Assembly (NCBI GenBank): GCA_009841405.1
Contig: VXLV01000074.1
Coordinates: forward strand, 1-41,606
From: Chloroflexota bacterium
Lineage (GTDB): Bacteria; Chloroflexota; Anaerolineae; Aggregatilineales; Phototrophicaceae
Reading direction: 5' to 3'
DNA length: 41,606 bases
Shown here in pieces: positions 17,242 to 25,826 of this stretch; the stretch's first letter is position 1; every line of letters starts with the position of its first letter. The notes beneath the pieces were generated by a model that was given only the letters and a program-made list of their open reading frames with translations, was not told the DNA's origin and ran no database searches. A program made the position numbers and the translations under genes.

Positions 17242-17373
17242 CGTCATTCTCCTGCGTTTGTGTTTTCTACGCTTTCGACTATAGTCTAGCGCATTAGCCG
17301 CGGCTTGCATCGTGGCGTGGAACAGGAGAGCAACGAATGCGACTGCCTGATAACTCGGCCAACCCAATAGTAA

Positions 17374-17425
17374 CTCTCTGTGCCCTCTGTGTATCCTTTT
17401 GATCCTTTGTGGTGAGATTCTTTGT
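17374..17425 (+). repeat. CTCTGTG-family dispersed repeat, copy 5
   Basis: ctctctgtgccctctgtgta, then tccttttgatcctttgtggt and gagattctttg. It lies in the divergent gap between uxuA and the epimerase gene, 28 nt before the chosen start of the latter. Confidence 0.85.
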
Positions 17426-17452
17426 GCCATGCCTGTTGTAGCTGAGAAGCCC

Positions 17453-18316
17453 ATGACCAATGGAAAAGTGCTCGTCAGCGGATCGGACGGGCGCATCGGC
17501 CAAGCGACGGTCGCCGAACTGCGCGAACACGGCTACGACGTGACGCCCGCCGACATCCGGCGCCGCGCCGCCTGGAACACGCAGATTGTCGACTTCACCG
17601 ACCTGGACCAGGTCATCGGCGTTATGCAAGGTCACGACGCCGCCGTTCACCTTGCCGCCATTCCCTCGCCGGAAGCGCATACGAACGAAGTCGTTTTCAG
17701 CAATAATGTGGTTTCGACATTTAACGTTCTGGAAGCGGCGACCATTCTCGGCATCAATACGGTGGTGATGGCCAGCAGCATCTCCGCTCTGGGCTACGCT
17801 TATCGTCACCGTTACTTCCACCCCCAGTACGTGCCTGTAGACGAAGCCCATCCGCTGCTCTCGCAAGACAGCTACGGCTTGTCAAAGATGATCGGCGAGA
17901 CGCTGGCGGCGGGCTTCCTGCGCCGTTCGCCCGATATGGCATTGATCAGCCTGCGCTTTACGCTGGTTGTCGACGAGAGCGCGCGCGAGTGGATGCGGCC
18001 GGCGCGCGACAACCCGCCCGATAGCGAGGCGACCTTCGGCGCTTTCTGGACCTTCGTTGACCTGCGCGACGCTGCTTCCGCCTGTCGTTTGGCGCTGGAA
18101 AACGCCAGACCCGGCCACGAAGCCTACTTGATCAACGCGCCGCATATCTACCGCCGCGAAGATATACGAGACTTGCTGGCTGCGCACTACCCCGGCGAAT
18201 ATCCCATTGCCAAGCATGTTCGCGGTAGCGCAAGCCCGGTTGATCCCGGTAAAGCGCAGCGCCAGCTCAGCTGGTCAGCTCGCTACAACTGGGACGGCGA
18301 ACTGATCGAGCGCTAA
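17453..18316 (+). CDS. NAD(P)-dependent epimerase/dehydratase (extended SDR)
   Basis: 287 aa. The Rossmann motif GSDGRIGQ (G-x-x-G-x-x-G) is near residue 10 and the catalytic Y-x-x-x-K is YGLSK. SIS(A)LGY supplies the usual Ser. The size and AAIPSPEAHTNEVVFSNNV resemble uronate-dehydrogenase or sugar-epimerase members. ATG 17453 (MTNGKVLVSG) is preferred because the fold starts there; ATG 17429 would add eight residues and follows repeat sequence. It is adjacent and divergent to uxuA, which supports a role in hexuronate or aldonate metabolism, but the substrate cannot be read from sequence. Confidence 0.82.
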   Translation: MTNGKVLVSGSDGRIGQATVAELREHGYDVTPADIRRRAAWNTQIVDFTDLDQVIGVMQGHDAAVHLAAIPSPEAHTNEVVFSNNVVSTFNVLEAATILGINTVVMASSISALGYAYRHRYFHPQYVPVDEAHPLLSQDSYGLSKMIGETLAAGFLRRSPDMALISLRFTLVVDESAREWMRPARDNPPDSEATFGAFWTFVDLRDAASACRLALENARPGHEAYLINAPHIYRREDIRDLLAAHYPGEYPIAKHVRGSASPVDPGKAQRQLSWSARYNWDGELIER

Positions 18317-18420
18317 ACCGCGCCGGACGCTCGCGCGCGCAAGTCACGGCGGCAATCAATCATCTCCGTGCTGTGGTATATCCGGTCGATGTGGCAACTT
18401 CAACCGTTCTTGCAGGAAAC

Positions 18421-18470
18421 CCTCTGTGCTCTCTGTGTATCCTCTTTTTCCTCTGTGGTAAAGCTTTGCG
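18421..18470 (+). repeat. CTCTGTG-family dispersed repeat, copy 6
   Basis: The best-preserved full-length copy: cctctgtgctctctgtgtat, then cctctttttcctctgtggta and aagctttgcg. It lies in the 353-nt gap 18317-18669, which otherwise holds only a promoter candidate. Confidence 0.9.
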
Positions 18471-18478
18471 CGTCTTAC

Positions 18479-18508
18479 TTGCGATTTCGCGATTCCCTGT
18501 GTTACACT
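18479..18508 (+). promoter_or_regulatory. Promoter with extended -10
   Basis: -35 TTGCGA (18479-18484), an 18-nt spacer and -10 TACACT (18503-18508) within TGTGTTACACT. The same TGTGNTANACT string occurs at 30934 and 1031. It lies 160 nt before the CNNM/HlyC gene. Confidence 0.45.
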
Positions 18509-18669
18509 CTCGCCACTGTGTTAATTGAGTTCTGAACCCTAGTGGACGAGTTGGCCGAGCCTCCCTCAGGGAGTACCACGCACATAGTCAGACTTTCCGG
18601 CGCCGTTCTTGGTAATCCAGGTACGGCTCGTGGCGTTGGCCGCGCATGGCGTTCAGCGGAAGACGGCCG

Positions 18670-20019
18670 ATGAACGAATCTTCGCTTCTTCTGCTCATGC
18701 TCGTGGCGGCGCTCGGCATCCACGTCGCCGTGAGTTTGATGAATGCAGCGCTGCAAAATCTGTCCCGGGCGGAGATGCGCGCGCGCGCCGACGACGGCGA
18801 CGCCCGCGCCCAGGGTTACCTGGCTCTTATGGACACGGGCTTGCAACTGAGCATGACCGTCAGCATTACTCATATCCTGACGCGCTTCGCCGTCGCCTGT
18901 ATCCTGGTGCTCTTAGCAGTCGCGCCCGTCTCCGGTGACGATGCGGGCGCCCGCGCGCTGCTGACGCTGGCGACGATAGTCCTGGGCGCGGGACTGACGC
19001 TAGTTATCGGCGACCTGCTGCCAGAGGCGATTGGCGCCAGCCAAGCGAATGGTCTTCTGCCGCTGGCATTGCCCTCAATGCGCCTTCTGTTTTTCGTCAT
19101 TTCGCCACTCACTGCGGCGGTGCTCTTCTTGAGTCGGTTGATCTCACGGCTCTTCGGCAGCGACAGCCTGGTCAACCTGGTTACCGAAGAAGAGATCATG
19201 ACTCTGGTCCACGCCAGCCACAGCGGCGGTATCATCGAAGCCGAAGAGAAAGATATGATCGCATCGGTGCTGCAATTGGGCGAAAGCAGCGCCCGCGAAC
19301 TGATGACCCCGCGCATCGACATCGTCGCGCTGGATGTCGAAGATACGATCATGCAGGCGCTCTCCGCCTTCGTCGAATCCGGCTTCTCCCGCATTCCCAT
19401 TTACGAGGAGAGCATCGACAGCGTCATCGGCTTGCTCTACGCCAAGGATATCTTGACCGTGCTCAAAAACCGCGACGATCTCGAAAGCCAGACCATTCGC
19501 GATCTGCTGCGCCCGACTTATTATGTGCCCGAAACCAAGCGAGCCGACGCGCTGCTGAAAGAATTGCAGGCGAAGAACGTGCATCTTGCCATTGTTGTTG
19601 ATGAATACGGCGGCACTTCCGGCCTGGTGACGATCGAGAATCTGATCGAAGAGATAATCGGCGACATTCGCGACGAATATGACTATCGGGAAGAAGAAGA
19701 TTATGTCGAAGCCGGCGACGGCTTCTATATCGTCGACGCCAGCATGGACCTGGACGACCTCAACACCGTGCTGGGTAGTTCAATCGACACGACCGATGCC
19801 GACACCCTGGGCGGCTATATCTACTTGACGCTGGGGCGCGTGCCGCGCGCCAACGAGACCATTGAGACCGATATTCTCAGCATGACCGTGCTGTCCATAG
19901 ACGGACACCGCATTCGCAAGGTCAAGCTGCGGACGAATGCGCCGGAGGCAGAGGACATCGCCAGGCTCGCCGGCAACGGCGCAGTCGGCAGCGAGAGATT
20001 ATCCGCGCAAGGAAAATAG
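18670..20019 (+). CDS. CNNM/HlyC-CorC family membrane protein with CBS domains
   Basis: 449 aa: an N-terminal DUF21/CNNM membrane domain (about 1-175, four hydrophobic segments), a tandem CBS pair (about 200-330, including MTPRIDIVALDVEDT and VIGLLYAKDIL) and a C-terminal CorC_HlyC domain (about 345-430, EAGDGFYIVDASMDLDDLN). The family is linked to Mg2+/Co2+ export and ion homeostasis; the hemolysin name is historical. ATG 18670 is chosen for GGAAG 8 nt upstream over ATG 18646. It is 9 nt before cytidine deaminase and probably heads the run 18670-22277. Confidence 0.88.
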   Translation: MNESSLLLLMLVAALGIHVAVSLMNAALQNLSRAEMRARADDGDARAQGYLALMDTGLQLSMTVSITHILTRFAVACILVLLAVAPVSGDDAGARALLTLATIVLGAGLTLVIGDLLPEAIGASQANGLLPLALPSMRLLFFVISPLTAAVLFLSRLISRLFGSDSLVNLVTEEEIMTLVHASHSGGIIEAEEKDMIASVLQLGESSARELMTPRIDIVALDVEDTIMQALSAFVESGFSRIPIYEESIDSVIGLLYAKDILTVLKNRDDLESQTIRDLLRPTYYVPETKRADALLKELQAKNVHLAIVVDEYGGTSGLVTIENLIEEIIGDIRDEYDYREEEDYVEAGDGFYIVDASMDLDDLNTVLGSSIDTTDADTLGGYIYLTLGRVPRANETIETDILSMTVLSIDGHRIRKVKLRTNAPEAEDIARLAGNGAVGSERLSAQGK

Positions 20020-20028
20020 GAGCGACGC

Positions 20029-20433
20029 ATGAGCGCGATTGACGACCGCCAACTTGTCGAGGCGGCGCTGGAAGGCAGCAAGAACGCCTACATCCCCTAC
20101 AGCGACTACCGCGTCGGCGCGGCGCTGCTGACGGCAAGCGGCCGGGTCTTCACCGGCTGTAATGTCGAAAACGCCGGTTACTCGCCCACAATTTGCGCCG
20201 AACGCACGGCGATGGTCAAAGCGATCAGCGAAGGCCACCTGCAGTTCGCCGCGATCGCGGTCGTATCACGGGGCGCGGGCTCGCCTTGCGGCGTCTGTCG
20301 TCAATTCATGTTTGAATTCGCGCCCGGGCTGAAAATCATTCTCGCGGATCTGGACGGCCAGGTGAGCTTGACCACGACGCTGGCCGAACTGCTCCCGCAT
20401 GGCTTCGGCCCAGCGAATCTGGACGCAGGCTAA
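20029..20433 (+). CDS. cdd: Cytidine deaminase
   Basis: 134 aa, the size of the homotetrameric zinc enzymes that deaminate cytidine and deoxycytidine in pyrimidine salvage. The zinc and catalytic motifs are intact: TICAERTA (Cys-Ala-Glu) and SPCGVCRQ (Pro-Cys-Gly-x-Cys). The substrate-binding FTGCNVENAGY is also present. ATG 20029 has GGAG 6 nt upstream. It is closely spaced with the CNNM/HlyC gene (9 nt) and the NTF2-like gene (4 nt), so an operon is likely. Confidence 0.95.
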   Translation: MSAIDDRQLVEAALEGSKNAYIPYSDYRVGAALLTASGRVFTGCNVENAGYSPTICAERTAMVKAISEGHLQFAAIAVVSRGAGSPCGVCRQFMFEFAPGLKIILADLDGQVSLTTTLAELLPHGFGPANLDAG

Positions 20434-20437
20434 GCGG

Positions 20438-20839
20438 ATGCCGTCCGACCGGGCGGAGCCCACGATCACCGTGCTGGCCGATTGCAGCGGCTCACCGATG
20501 AAGGCGCGCTTGCGCGATTTGAACATTGCCTTCGCGCATTCGGATGTCAATGCGATTCTGGACTTCTTCGCCGACGATATCGCCTGGCATATCGTCGGCG
20601 AGCGGGAGATCCGCGGAAGGGCGGCCGCGCGTGAAGCGCTGGAAGCGATGAGTGGCGTGGCTGTGCGCGAGCTGGTCATCCACTCGATTATCAGCGACGG
20701 CCGCGAAGGCGCTGTCAACGGCGTTATCACATCCGAGCCGGGCGGCGCGGTCGCCTTTTGCGATGTCTGCCGCTTTGACGCCAGCGGGAAGATAGACTTG
20801 ATGAAGTCTTACGCAGTAGAAATCAACATGGAGGGCTAG
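20438..20839 (+). CDS. SnoaL/NTF2-like protein
   Basis: 133 aa. The central part (ARLRDLNIAFAHSDVNAILDF, with Asp-Asp-Ile-Ala-Trp following) fits the cone-shaped NTF2-like fold of SnoaL-type proteins, often ester cyclases or stress proteins of unknown substrate. ATG 20438 lies 4 nt after the cytidine deaminase stop; a later Met at residue 21 is an alternative start that removes a polar extension. The gene is 3 nt from the next one, so it is operonic. The function is not predictable from sequence. Confidence 0.65.
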   Translation: MPSDRAEPTITVLADCSGSPMKARLRDLNIAFAHSDVNAILDFFADDIAWHIVGEREIRGRAAAREALEAMSGVAVRELVIHSIISDGREGAVNGVITSEPGGAVAFCDVCRFDASGKIDLMKSYAVEINMEG

Positions 20840-20842
20840 CTC

Positions 20843-21319
20843 GTGCAAAAGATCGTAACCTACCTGTGGTTTGACGGCCGCATTGAAGAGGCGCTGGAAT
20901 TCTACACCTCGCTCTTGCCCGATTCCCGCGTCCTCAACATCACGAATTACACCGAAGTAGGACCGGGCCGCCCCGACGAAATCATGTTCGCGGAGTTCCA
21001 ACTGGCCGGTCAGCGCTTCACCCTCGTCAATGGCAACTCCTTCTTCAAACCGAATGCGGCCATGTCGCTCTGCATCAACTGCGAAGACCAAGCCGAGATC
21101 GACCGTCTCTGGGAAGCCATGACCACAAACGGCGGCGCGGCAAGCGTTGCTGGCTGGCTGACCGACCGCTTCGGCGTCAGTTGGCAGATTACATCGCCGC
21201 GCCTGCGAGAGTTGCTGGCCAGCGACGACAGAGACGCCGCCGCCCGCGTGACCGAGGCCTTCATGAAGATGAACAAGCTGGACATCGCCGAGCTGGAACG
21301 CGCCTTCTGCGGCGAATGA
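20843..21319 (+). CDS. VOC-family (PhnB/3-demethylubiquinone-like) protein, copy 1
   Basis: A 158-aa glyoxalase-fold protein of the PhnB/YjdN type: TYLWFDGRIEEALEFYTSLL, then FTLVNGN and WLTDRFGVSWQI. Despite the old name (3-demethylubiquinone methyltransferase) the function is unknown. The GTG start at 20843 has GGAGG 8 nt upstream (which also spans the end of the preceding gene). A close paralogue follows at 21431, separated by a dispersed repeat. Confidence 0.85.
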   Translation: MQKIVTYLWFDGRIEEALEFYTSLLPDSRVLNITNYTEVGPGRPDEIMFAEFQLAGQRFTLVNGNSFFKPNAAMSLCINCEDQAEIDRLWEAMTTNGGAASVAGWLTDRFGVSWQITSPRLRELLASDDRDAAARVTEAFMKMNKLDIAELERAFCGE

Positions 21320-21356
21320 GGCTGCCGACTCACGGAATCGCCCCTACGACCGCCTG

Positions 21357-21402
21357 TCTCTGTGCCCTCGGTGTACTCGGCGTCCTCGGTGGTAAAATCT
21401 TT
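21357..21402 (+). repeat. CTCTGTG-family dispersed repeat, copy 7
   Basis: ctctgtgccctcggtgtact, then cggcgtcctcggtggtaaaa. Just before it, atcgcccctacgac (21338-21351) looks like half of the GGGCGAC hairpin element. It separates the two VOC paralogues. Confidence 0.8.
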
Positions 21403-21430
21403 CAAGACACGCTCTGAACGGAACCACCCC

Positions 21431-21907
21431 ATGCAAAAAATCGTCACCAATCTCTGGTTTGACGGCCGCGTCGAAGAAGCGCTGGAACTCTATACTTCGC
21501 TCTTCCCCGATTCGCGCGTAACGGGAATCTCGCGCTATGCCGAAAGCGGCATGGGCGAAGCCGGCGAGATCATGACCGCCGACTTTGAATTGGCCGGCCA
21601 GGCCTTCACCATCATCAACGGCGGGCCGCATTTCCAGCATAGCCCGGCCATGTCCCTGCTCGTGCAATGCGAGGACCAAGCCGAGGTCGACCGCCTCTGG
21701 GACGCCTTGATCGCCGACGGCGGCGAACCAAGCCGCTGCGGCTGGCTGACCGACCGCTTCGGCGTCTCCTGGCAAATCACGCCGACGCGACTCGGTGAAA
21801 TGTTGGCGAGCGACGACTCAGCCGCGGTCGAGCGCGTCACCCAGGTCTTTCTCAAGATGGACAAACTCGATGTCGCAGGACTGGAGCGGGCCTTTCGCGA
21901 TGCGTAA
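21431..21907 (+). CDS. VOC-family (PhnB-like) protein, copy 2
   Basis: A 158-aa tandem paralogue of the 20843 gene with the same length and landmarks (TNLWFDGRVEEALELYTSLF, WLTDRFGVSWQI). ATG 21431 is the position that aligns with the paralogue start; it lacks an obvious ribosome-binding site (CCACCCC precedes it). Its stop overlaps the start of the DUF1801 gene by 8 nt. Substrate unknown. Confidence 0.85.
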   Translation: MQKIVTNLWFDGRVEEALELYTSLFPDSRVTGISRYAESGMGEAGEIMTADFELAGQAFTIINGGPHFQHSPAMSLLVQCEDQAEVDRLWDALIADGGEPSRCGWLTDRFGVSWQITPTRLGEMLASDDSAAVERVTQVFLKMDKLDVAGLERAFRDA

Positions 21908-22277
21908 GCCCAAGCCGACCCGCCACGCGCCGGCCGAAGTCGACGAATATCTGGCTGCCCAGGCGCCCGTATTCCGCCAAACGCTCGCGCAGTTGCGCGA
22001 TATCATCACGCGCGTCGCGCCCGACTGTACCGAGCGCGTCGCCTACAGAATCCCGATCTTCCGCCTTCGCAAAGACTTCGTCGCCATCTCCGCCGCCAAA
22101 AGGCACATCGGCTTTCACACCATGAGCAAGGCCATTCCAGTCGCTATGAAGGACGAGCTCAAGGCACAGAGAATCTGGGTTTCTGGCACGACCTTCCATA
22201 TCAAACCGGGCAGCGATCTGCCGGTTGAACTGATCGAAATAGCCCTGCGCGCGCGCCTCGCCGAACTGGCAGGCTAA
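21900..22277 (+). CDS. DUF1801 (YdhG-like) protein
   Basis: 125 aa. The DUF1801 fingerprint is visible: EVDEYLAAQAPVFRQTLAQL, then VAYRIPIFRL, IGFHTM and GTTFHIKPGSDLP. Some relatives have been called iron chaperones (frataxin-like fold), but the role is not settled. ATG 21900 overlaps the upstream stop (ATGCGTAA), indicating translational coupling to the VOC gene; the longer frame from 21795 lies inside that gene. Confidence 0.8.
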   Translation: MRKPKPTRHAPAEVDEYLAAQAPVFRQTLAQLRDIITRVAPDCTERVAYRIPIFRLRKDFVAISAAKRHIGFHTMSKAIPVAMKDELKAQRIWVSGTTFHIKPGSDLPVELIEIALRARLAELAG

Positions 22278-22330
22278 CCCGTAGAGTAGCCAACGCGCAC
22301 GCAAAATACCTTGCCTCATTGAATGTACTA

Positions 22331-22358
22331 CTCCCCCTCTCCCCTGGTGGGTGAGGGG
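22331..22358. repeat. C/G-run hairpin element, short copy
   Basis: ctccccctctcccctggtgg and then gtgagggg; cccctc (22334-22339) pairs with gaggggg-side gagggg (22353-22358). It lies between the convergent ends of the DUF1801 and xylulokinase genes and resembles the element at 446-512. Confidence 0.4.
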
Positions 22359-22364
22359 TTCAAC

Positions 22365-23867
22365 TCACTTTGCACCCGCCGCGACTTGATCCGCCCAGCG
22401 CTTGAACGCCGCATACAGATGCTCGTATTGCCTTTGCAGGGCCGGCGCCGGCGCGGCCGCGACTTCGCCATAGTCGAATGCAGCCAGGAAGTCGCCCGCG
22501 TTCGCGCTGATGCCGCCCGCGACCGCAGCATGAGCGACCGCCCCCAGCGCCGACATATCCGAGAAGGCGCGGAAAGCGACGTCGCAGGGCAAGACATTGC
22601 TCAAGATTTGGCGCATCAGCGGACTTTTCGGCACGCCGCCGGTGATCAGCGCCCGCTTGCCCGCCAGCCCGCCCGGCGCAACCAAGGCCTCGGCGCAGAG
22701 CCTGATGCCGAGCGCGACCCCGTCCATGACCGCCCGCGTCAGAATCGCGCGGTCCGCCGTTGACGACAACTGAGCGAACGCGCCGCAGGGTCCGTCCAGC
22801 AAATAGGGCGTGCCCGTGCCTTGCAGCCAGGGCAGGTAGAGCGGGCCATCGGCGGCGGATGGCTCGTCAGCAGCCAGCGCCTCGAATTGTTCGTGAGTCA
22901 GCGACGGGTCCACCAACCCGCGCCACCATTCGAGCGAATGCCCGGCGCTGTTCAGCGCGCCGATGGCGAAAGTTTGCCCCGCTACGCCCAACTCAAACAG
23001 GTAACGGTTCGCCCGTTCGCGATCGAAGGGACGGGGTTCGTTCTGCAATTCAATGACCTGCACCGCTGTGCCGGCGTTGATCATCAGCGTGTCGCGGTCG
23101 CGTAGTCCGGCGCCGACAACAGCGCAAGCGGCGTCCCCACCGCCGCAAGCCACGGGCGTGCCCGGCGCCAAGCCCAGATCGTTGGCTGCTACCGCGGTCA
23201 AGGCGCCCGCAACATCCGCCGAGCCGCGCGCCGGCGGCAGCAGCGACACCGGCAGATTAAACTCGGCCAGCAGCGCCTGATCCCAACGCCGCGTCGCAAA
23301 ATCCCACATAAGCGAGCCTGAGGCGTCGGAAAAATCGGTGGCGATTTCGCCGGTCATGCGGTAGCGCAGATAGTCCTTCGAAAACAAGATCGTGTCGATC
23401 TCGCGGAAAACCTCGGGCTCATGCTCGCGCAGCCAAAGAATCTTGGCGATGCTGTAGGGCGCGATGGCCGGGTTCCACAAGCGCGTCTTCGCCAACGCCA
23501 GCGTTTTCGCTTGCGGCTGAGAACGCGTATCCGCCCAGACGATGCAGTTGCGCGCGATTGAGCCATCGGCTCGCAAAGGCGCGATCGAGTGCATGTGACC
23601 GCTTAGCCCGATGGCGGCGATCCGCTCCGCGCCTATGTCGTGATCACGCAACAAGCCCCGGGTCAAGCGGCAGAGCGATGCCCACCAGTCGCCCGGCGCC
23701 TGCTCCATATATCCCGCGGCCGGCGCAAGATTCGTTACCGGCGCCCCGGCCGTCGCGATGACTTCCCGCGTCTCAGCATCGACGAAGATGACCTTGAGCC
23801 CCTGCGTGCCCAGGTCGACGCCGAGCAAGAGCGGCGCTTGCGTCTGCTTGGCGGGGGCGGGCGTCAT
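22365..23867 (-). CDS. Xylulokinase-like FGGY carbohydrate kinase
   Basis: A 500-aa kinase of the FGGY family; xylulokinase is the best guess. The N-terminal phosphate-1 motif is LLGVDLGTQGLKVIFVD. The xylulokinase-type segments IGLSGHMHSIAPL, NCIVWADTRSQ and PVACGGGDAACAVVGAGL are present, as is the late adenosine motif ITGGVPKSPLMRQILSNVL. It should phosphorylate a ketopentose or related sugar with ATP in the cytoplasm. ATG 23867 overlaps the TGA of the sulfatase gene (ATGA), so translation is probably coupled; the frame open to 24035 lies inside the sulfatase gene. Exact sugar uncertain. Confidence 0.85.
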   Translation of the reverse strand: MTPAPAKQTQAPLLLGVDLGTQGLKVIFVDAETREVIATAGAPVTNLAPAAGYMEQAPGDWWASLCRLTRGLLRDHDIGAERIAAIGLSGHMHSIAPLRADGSIARNCIVWADTRSQPQAKTLALAKTRLWNPAIAPYSIAKILWLREHEPEVFREIDTILFSKDYLRYRMTGEIATDFSDASGSLMWDFATRRWDQALLAEFNLPVSLLPPARGSADVAGALTAVAANDLGLAPGTPVACGGGDAACAVVGAGLRDRDTLMINAGTAVQVIELQNEPRPFDRERANRYLFELGVAGQTFAIGALNSAGHSLEWWRGLVDPSLTHEQFEALAADEPSAADGPLYLPWLQGTGTPYLLDGPCGAFAQLSSTADRAILTRAVMDGVALGIRLCAEALVAPGGLAGKRALITGGVPKSPLMRQILSNVLPCDVAFRAFSDMSALGAVAHAAVAGGISANAGDFLAAFDYGEVAAAPAPALQRQYEHLYAAFKRWADQVAAGAK

Positions 23868-25432
23868 AGGTAGTTCTTGTTCTCCACATTCCGCAGCCGC
23901 GCGGGGTGAATCTTGCCGTCCCGATTGACCACCGTCTGGTAACGCTGCACTCGCTGGCGATTGCGCGCCGGCGCGCCAAAGCGAGCGCTGTTGACGCCGC
24001 TGACCGTCCGTGGGCGCGTCGTGGTGATCAGCCACTCCAGCAGCTCGTCCCGCAGATCGCGGACGGTCGGCTGGTGCGCCGCCTCAAAGTACAGATTGCG
24101 CATCTCCCAGGGGTCGGCCGCCAAGTCGTAGAGTTCGCCGAAACCATCGGGGTATTCGTCGGGAAACATCGCCTGCGGATAATGCACGAGCCGGTGCTGC
24201 CCCTTGCGGATGCTCTTGCTCCAGGCGAATTCGGTAACGCCAATGCGTTCGCCGCCGCCTTCGCCAGCCAGCAAGGGCGCAAGGTCGCGGCCATCGCTGG
24301 TCTCCATCAATTCGATACCCGCGAGCGCGCAGAGTGTGCTGGAGATATCGACCAACTCAACGATGTCGTTGACGCTGGCGCCGGCTTTAATCCGACCGGG
24401 CGCCCACCAGATCAGCGGCACGCGCGTAATGGCGTCGCTGCAGATGCCAGGCGCTTTCTCCATGATCCCGTGCTCGGCGGCGTAATCGCCATGATCCGAT
24501 GTGTAAACCACGATGGTGTTTTCCGCCAGTCCGCTCGCGCGCAGGTGATCCAGCAGCTTTCCGACCGCCGCGTCCACCTGGCTAACCGCGCCCAGATAGC
24601 CATGCAACTTGCGCCGGCGTCCGGCTTCGAAAGTCTTCGGCTCAAAGAGCTGCCAGTCGCCTTCGCGCCAACGCTTGGCCGCGGCGATCATGTGCGGCGC
24701 CTTGCCGGCTGCTTCCAGGTCGTAGTCGGCGTTGGGCGGCAAACTGATTTGCCGCGGGTCATACAAGTCCCAGAATTCCTGACAGGGCGTCGTGCATTGA
24801 TGCGGCCGCGGAAAACTGACGTGCAGCAGAAAGGGCTGCTGCCGCTCGGCCGCCGTCCGCATGGTTGCGATGGCGGTATCCGCAAGCCAGCCCTCTTGCG
24901 ATTCGTCGAATCGCAGCGGGCTGGGGCGGCCCTCCACAGTCTGCCGGCCGCGCGCGCCGAATTCCGGCAGCAGAATATGATCTTCCAGCTCCTCCACACC
25001 CCGCTCGCGCAGGAATTGCGTATAGGCTGCCGAGCGACCGACAACACTTCCCGCCTGCCAGGAATTGCTCTCGTGGAAGACATCGCAGTCGTCTTCCACC
25101 CAGTATTCCGGGCAGTGTATTTTGCCCATAGCCGCTGTGAAATAACCGAAGCGGCGAAAGTGGCCGAAGATATTGGGCAAGCCGCCTGGATTGGGCCCGC
25201 TTAAACTGTAGTAGCCGTGGTTATGCGGATACTGCCCGCTGAGGAAGGAGACGCGGCTTGGCGTGCAGATGGGATTCTGTGTGACGGCGTTCTCAAAGCG
25301 GCAGCCCTCGCCTGCCATCCGGTCCAGATGCGGCGTCCGCGCATCGGTGTGCCTCTGATGGCCAAGCAGCTTGGCATTGTGCTGGTCCGCCACCAGGAAG
25401 AGAATATTCGGCGCAGTCATCCGAGTGGCCAT
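23864..25432 (-). CDS. Type I (formylglycine) sulfatase
   Basis: 522 aa. The sulfatase signature C-T-P-S-R is at residues 56-60 (PICTPSRVSFLSGQYPHNHG), where Cys56 would be converted to formylglycine. The N-terminal metal site NILFLVADQHN and the later IVVYTSDHGDY complete the alkaline-phosphatase-fold core. No signal peptide is visible, so the enzyme is probably cytoplasmic and acts on imported sulfated sugars or small esters. ATG 25432 has a second in-frame ATG at 25420. It is coupled to the downstream kinase by an ATGA overlap, which suggests desulfation followed by phosphorylation of a sugar. This needs an anaerobic or FGE-type maturase encoded elsewhere. Confidence 0.88.
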   Translation of the reverse strand: MATRMTAPNILFLVADQHNAKLLGHQRHTDARTPHLDRMAGEGCRFENAVTQNPICTPSRVSFLSGQYPHNHGYYSLSGPNPGGLPNIFGHFRRFGYFTAAMGKIHCPEYWVEDDCDVFHESNSWQAGSVVGRSAAYTQFLRERGVEELEDHILLPEFGARGRQTVEGRPSPLRFDESQEGWLADTAIATMRTAAERQQPFLLHVSFPRPHQCTTPCQEFWDLYDPRQISLPPNADYDLEAAGKAPHMIAAAKRWREGDWQLFEPKTFEAGRRRKLHGYLGAVSQVDAAVGKLLDHLRASGLAENTIVVYTSDHGDYAAEHGIMEKAPGICSDAITRVPLIWWAPGRIKAGASVNDIVELVDISSTLCALAGIELMETSDGRDLAPLLAGEGGGERIGVTEFAWSKSIRKGQHRLVHYPQAMFPDEYPDGFGELYDLAADPWEMRNLYFEAAHQPTVRDLRDELLEWLITTTRPRTVSGVNSARFGAPARNRQRVQRYQTVVNRDGKIHPARLRNVENKNYL

Positions 25433-25826
25433 CGCGTGCGGGCGCGGCGATCAATCGCTATAGCCATCGCGTGCCCGCCTTCTGTCGAATTCATGTCTAT
25501 AAGTGTCTCCAATTGCGCGGTATAATGCTGCGCCAGAAAGTTGCCGGCGTCGCTAAGATCGTACTCTAAGTCGACTCGTTCTACCAAGAATAGCGTCAAG
25601 CGGCAAGTCGGTCTTGGCATTGCCTGACTCTTCAAATCATTCCCAAAGCAAATAGAATGACGCCAAATCGGAAATATTATGAACTGTAGGGGTGTTTCGC
25701 TGAAACGCCGGCAACGAATGAACTACTCTGAAATCAATCTCTGTGGTCTCTGTGGTCTCTGTGGTTAATATTCTTTCTGCGACCCAGTAACGCGCCAGCC
25801 ATTTTCCGCGGCGGGAGGCAAGCCCG
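25433..25826. other. Divergent intergenic region of 394 nt
   Basis: No gene is supported here. It holds a perfect TATAAT at 25521-25526 on the plus strand without a good -35, a hairpin related to the GGGCGAC family (gtaggggtgtttc gct gaaacgcc, 25686-25709) and copy 8 of the CTCTGTG repeat (25737-25776). Confidence 0.6.
25737..25776 (+). repeat. CTCTGTG-family dispersed repeat, copy 8
   Basis: Three short ctctgtggt units in tandem ending in taatattctttc. It lacks the longer CCCTCTGTGTA half and ends 50 nt before the ABC ATPase start. Confidence 0.85.

Noticed and set aside
16249..17289. Plus-strand ORF (346 aa) opposite mannonate dehydratase
   Set aside because: Antisense shadow of a well-conserved gene; no ribosome-binding site or motif.
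23906..25204. Plus-strand ORF (432 aa) opposite the sulfatase
   Set aside because: Antisense shadow. The sulfatase signature and length are on the minus strand.
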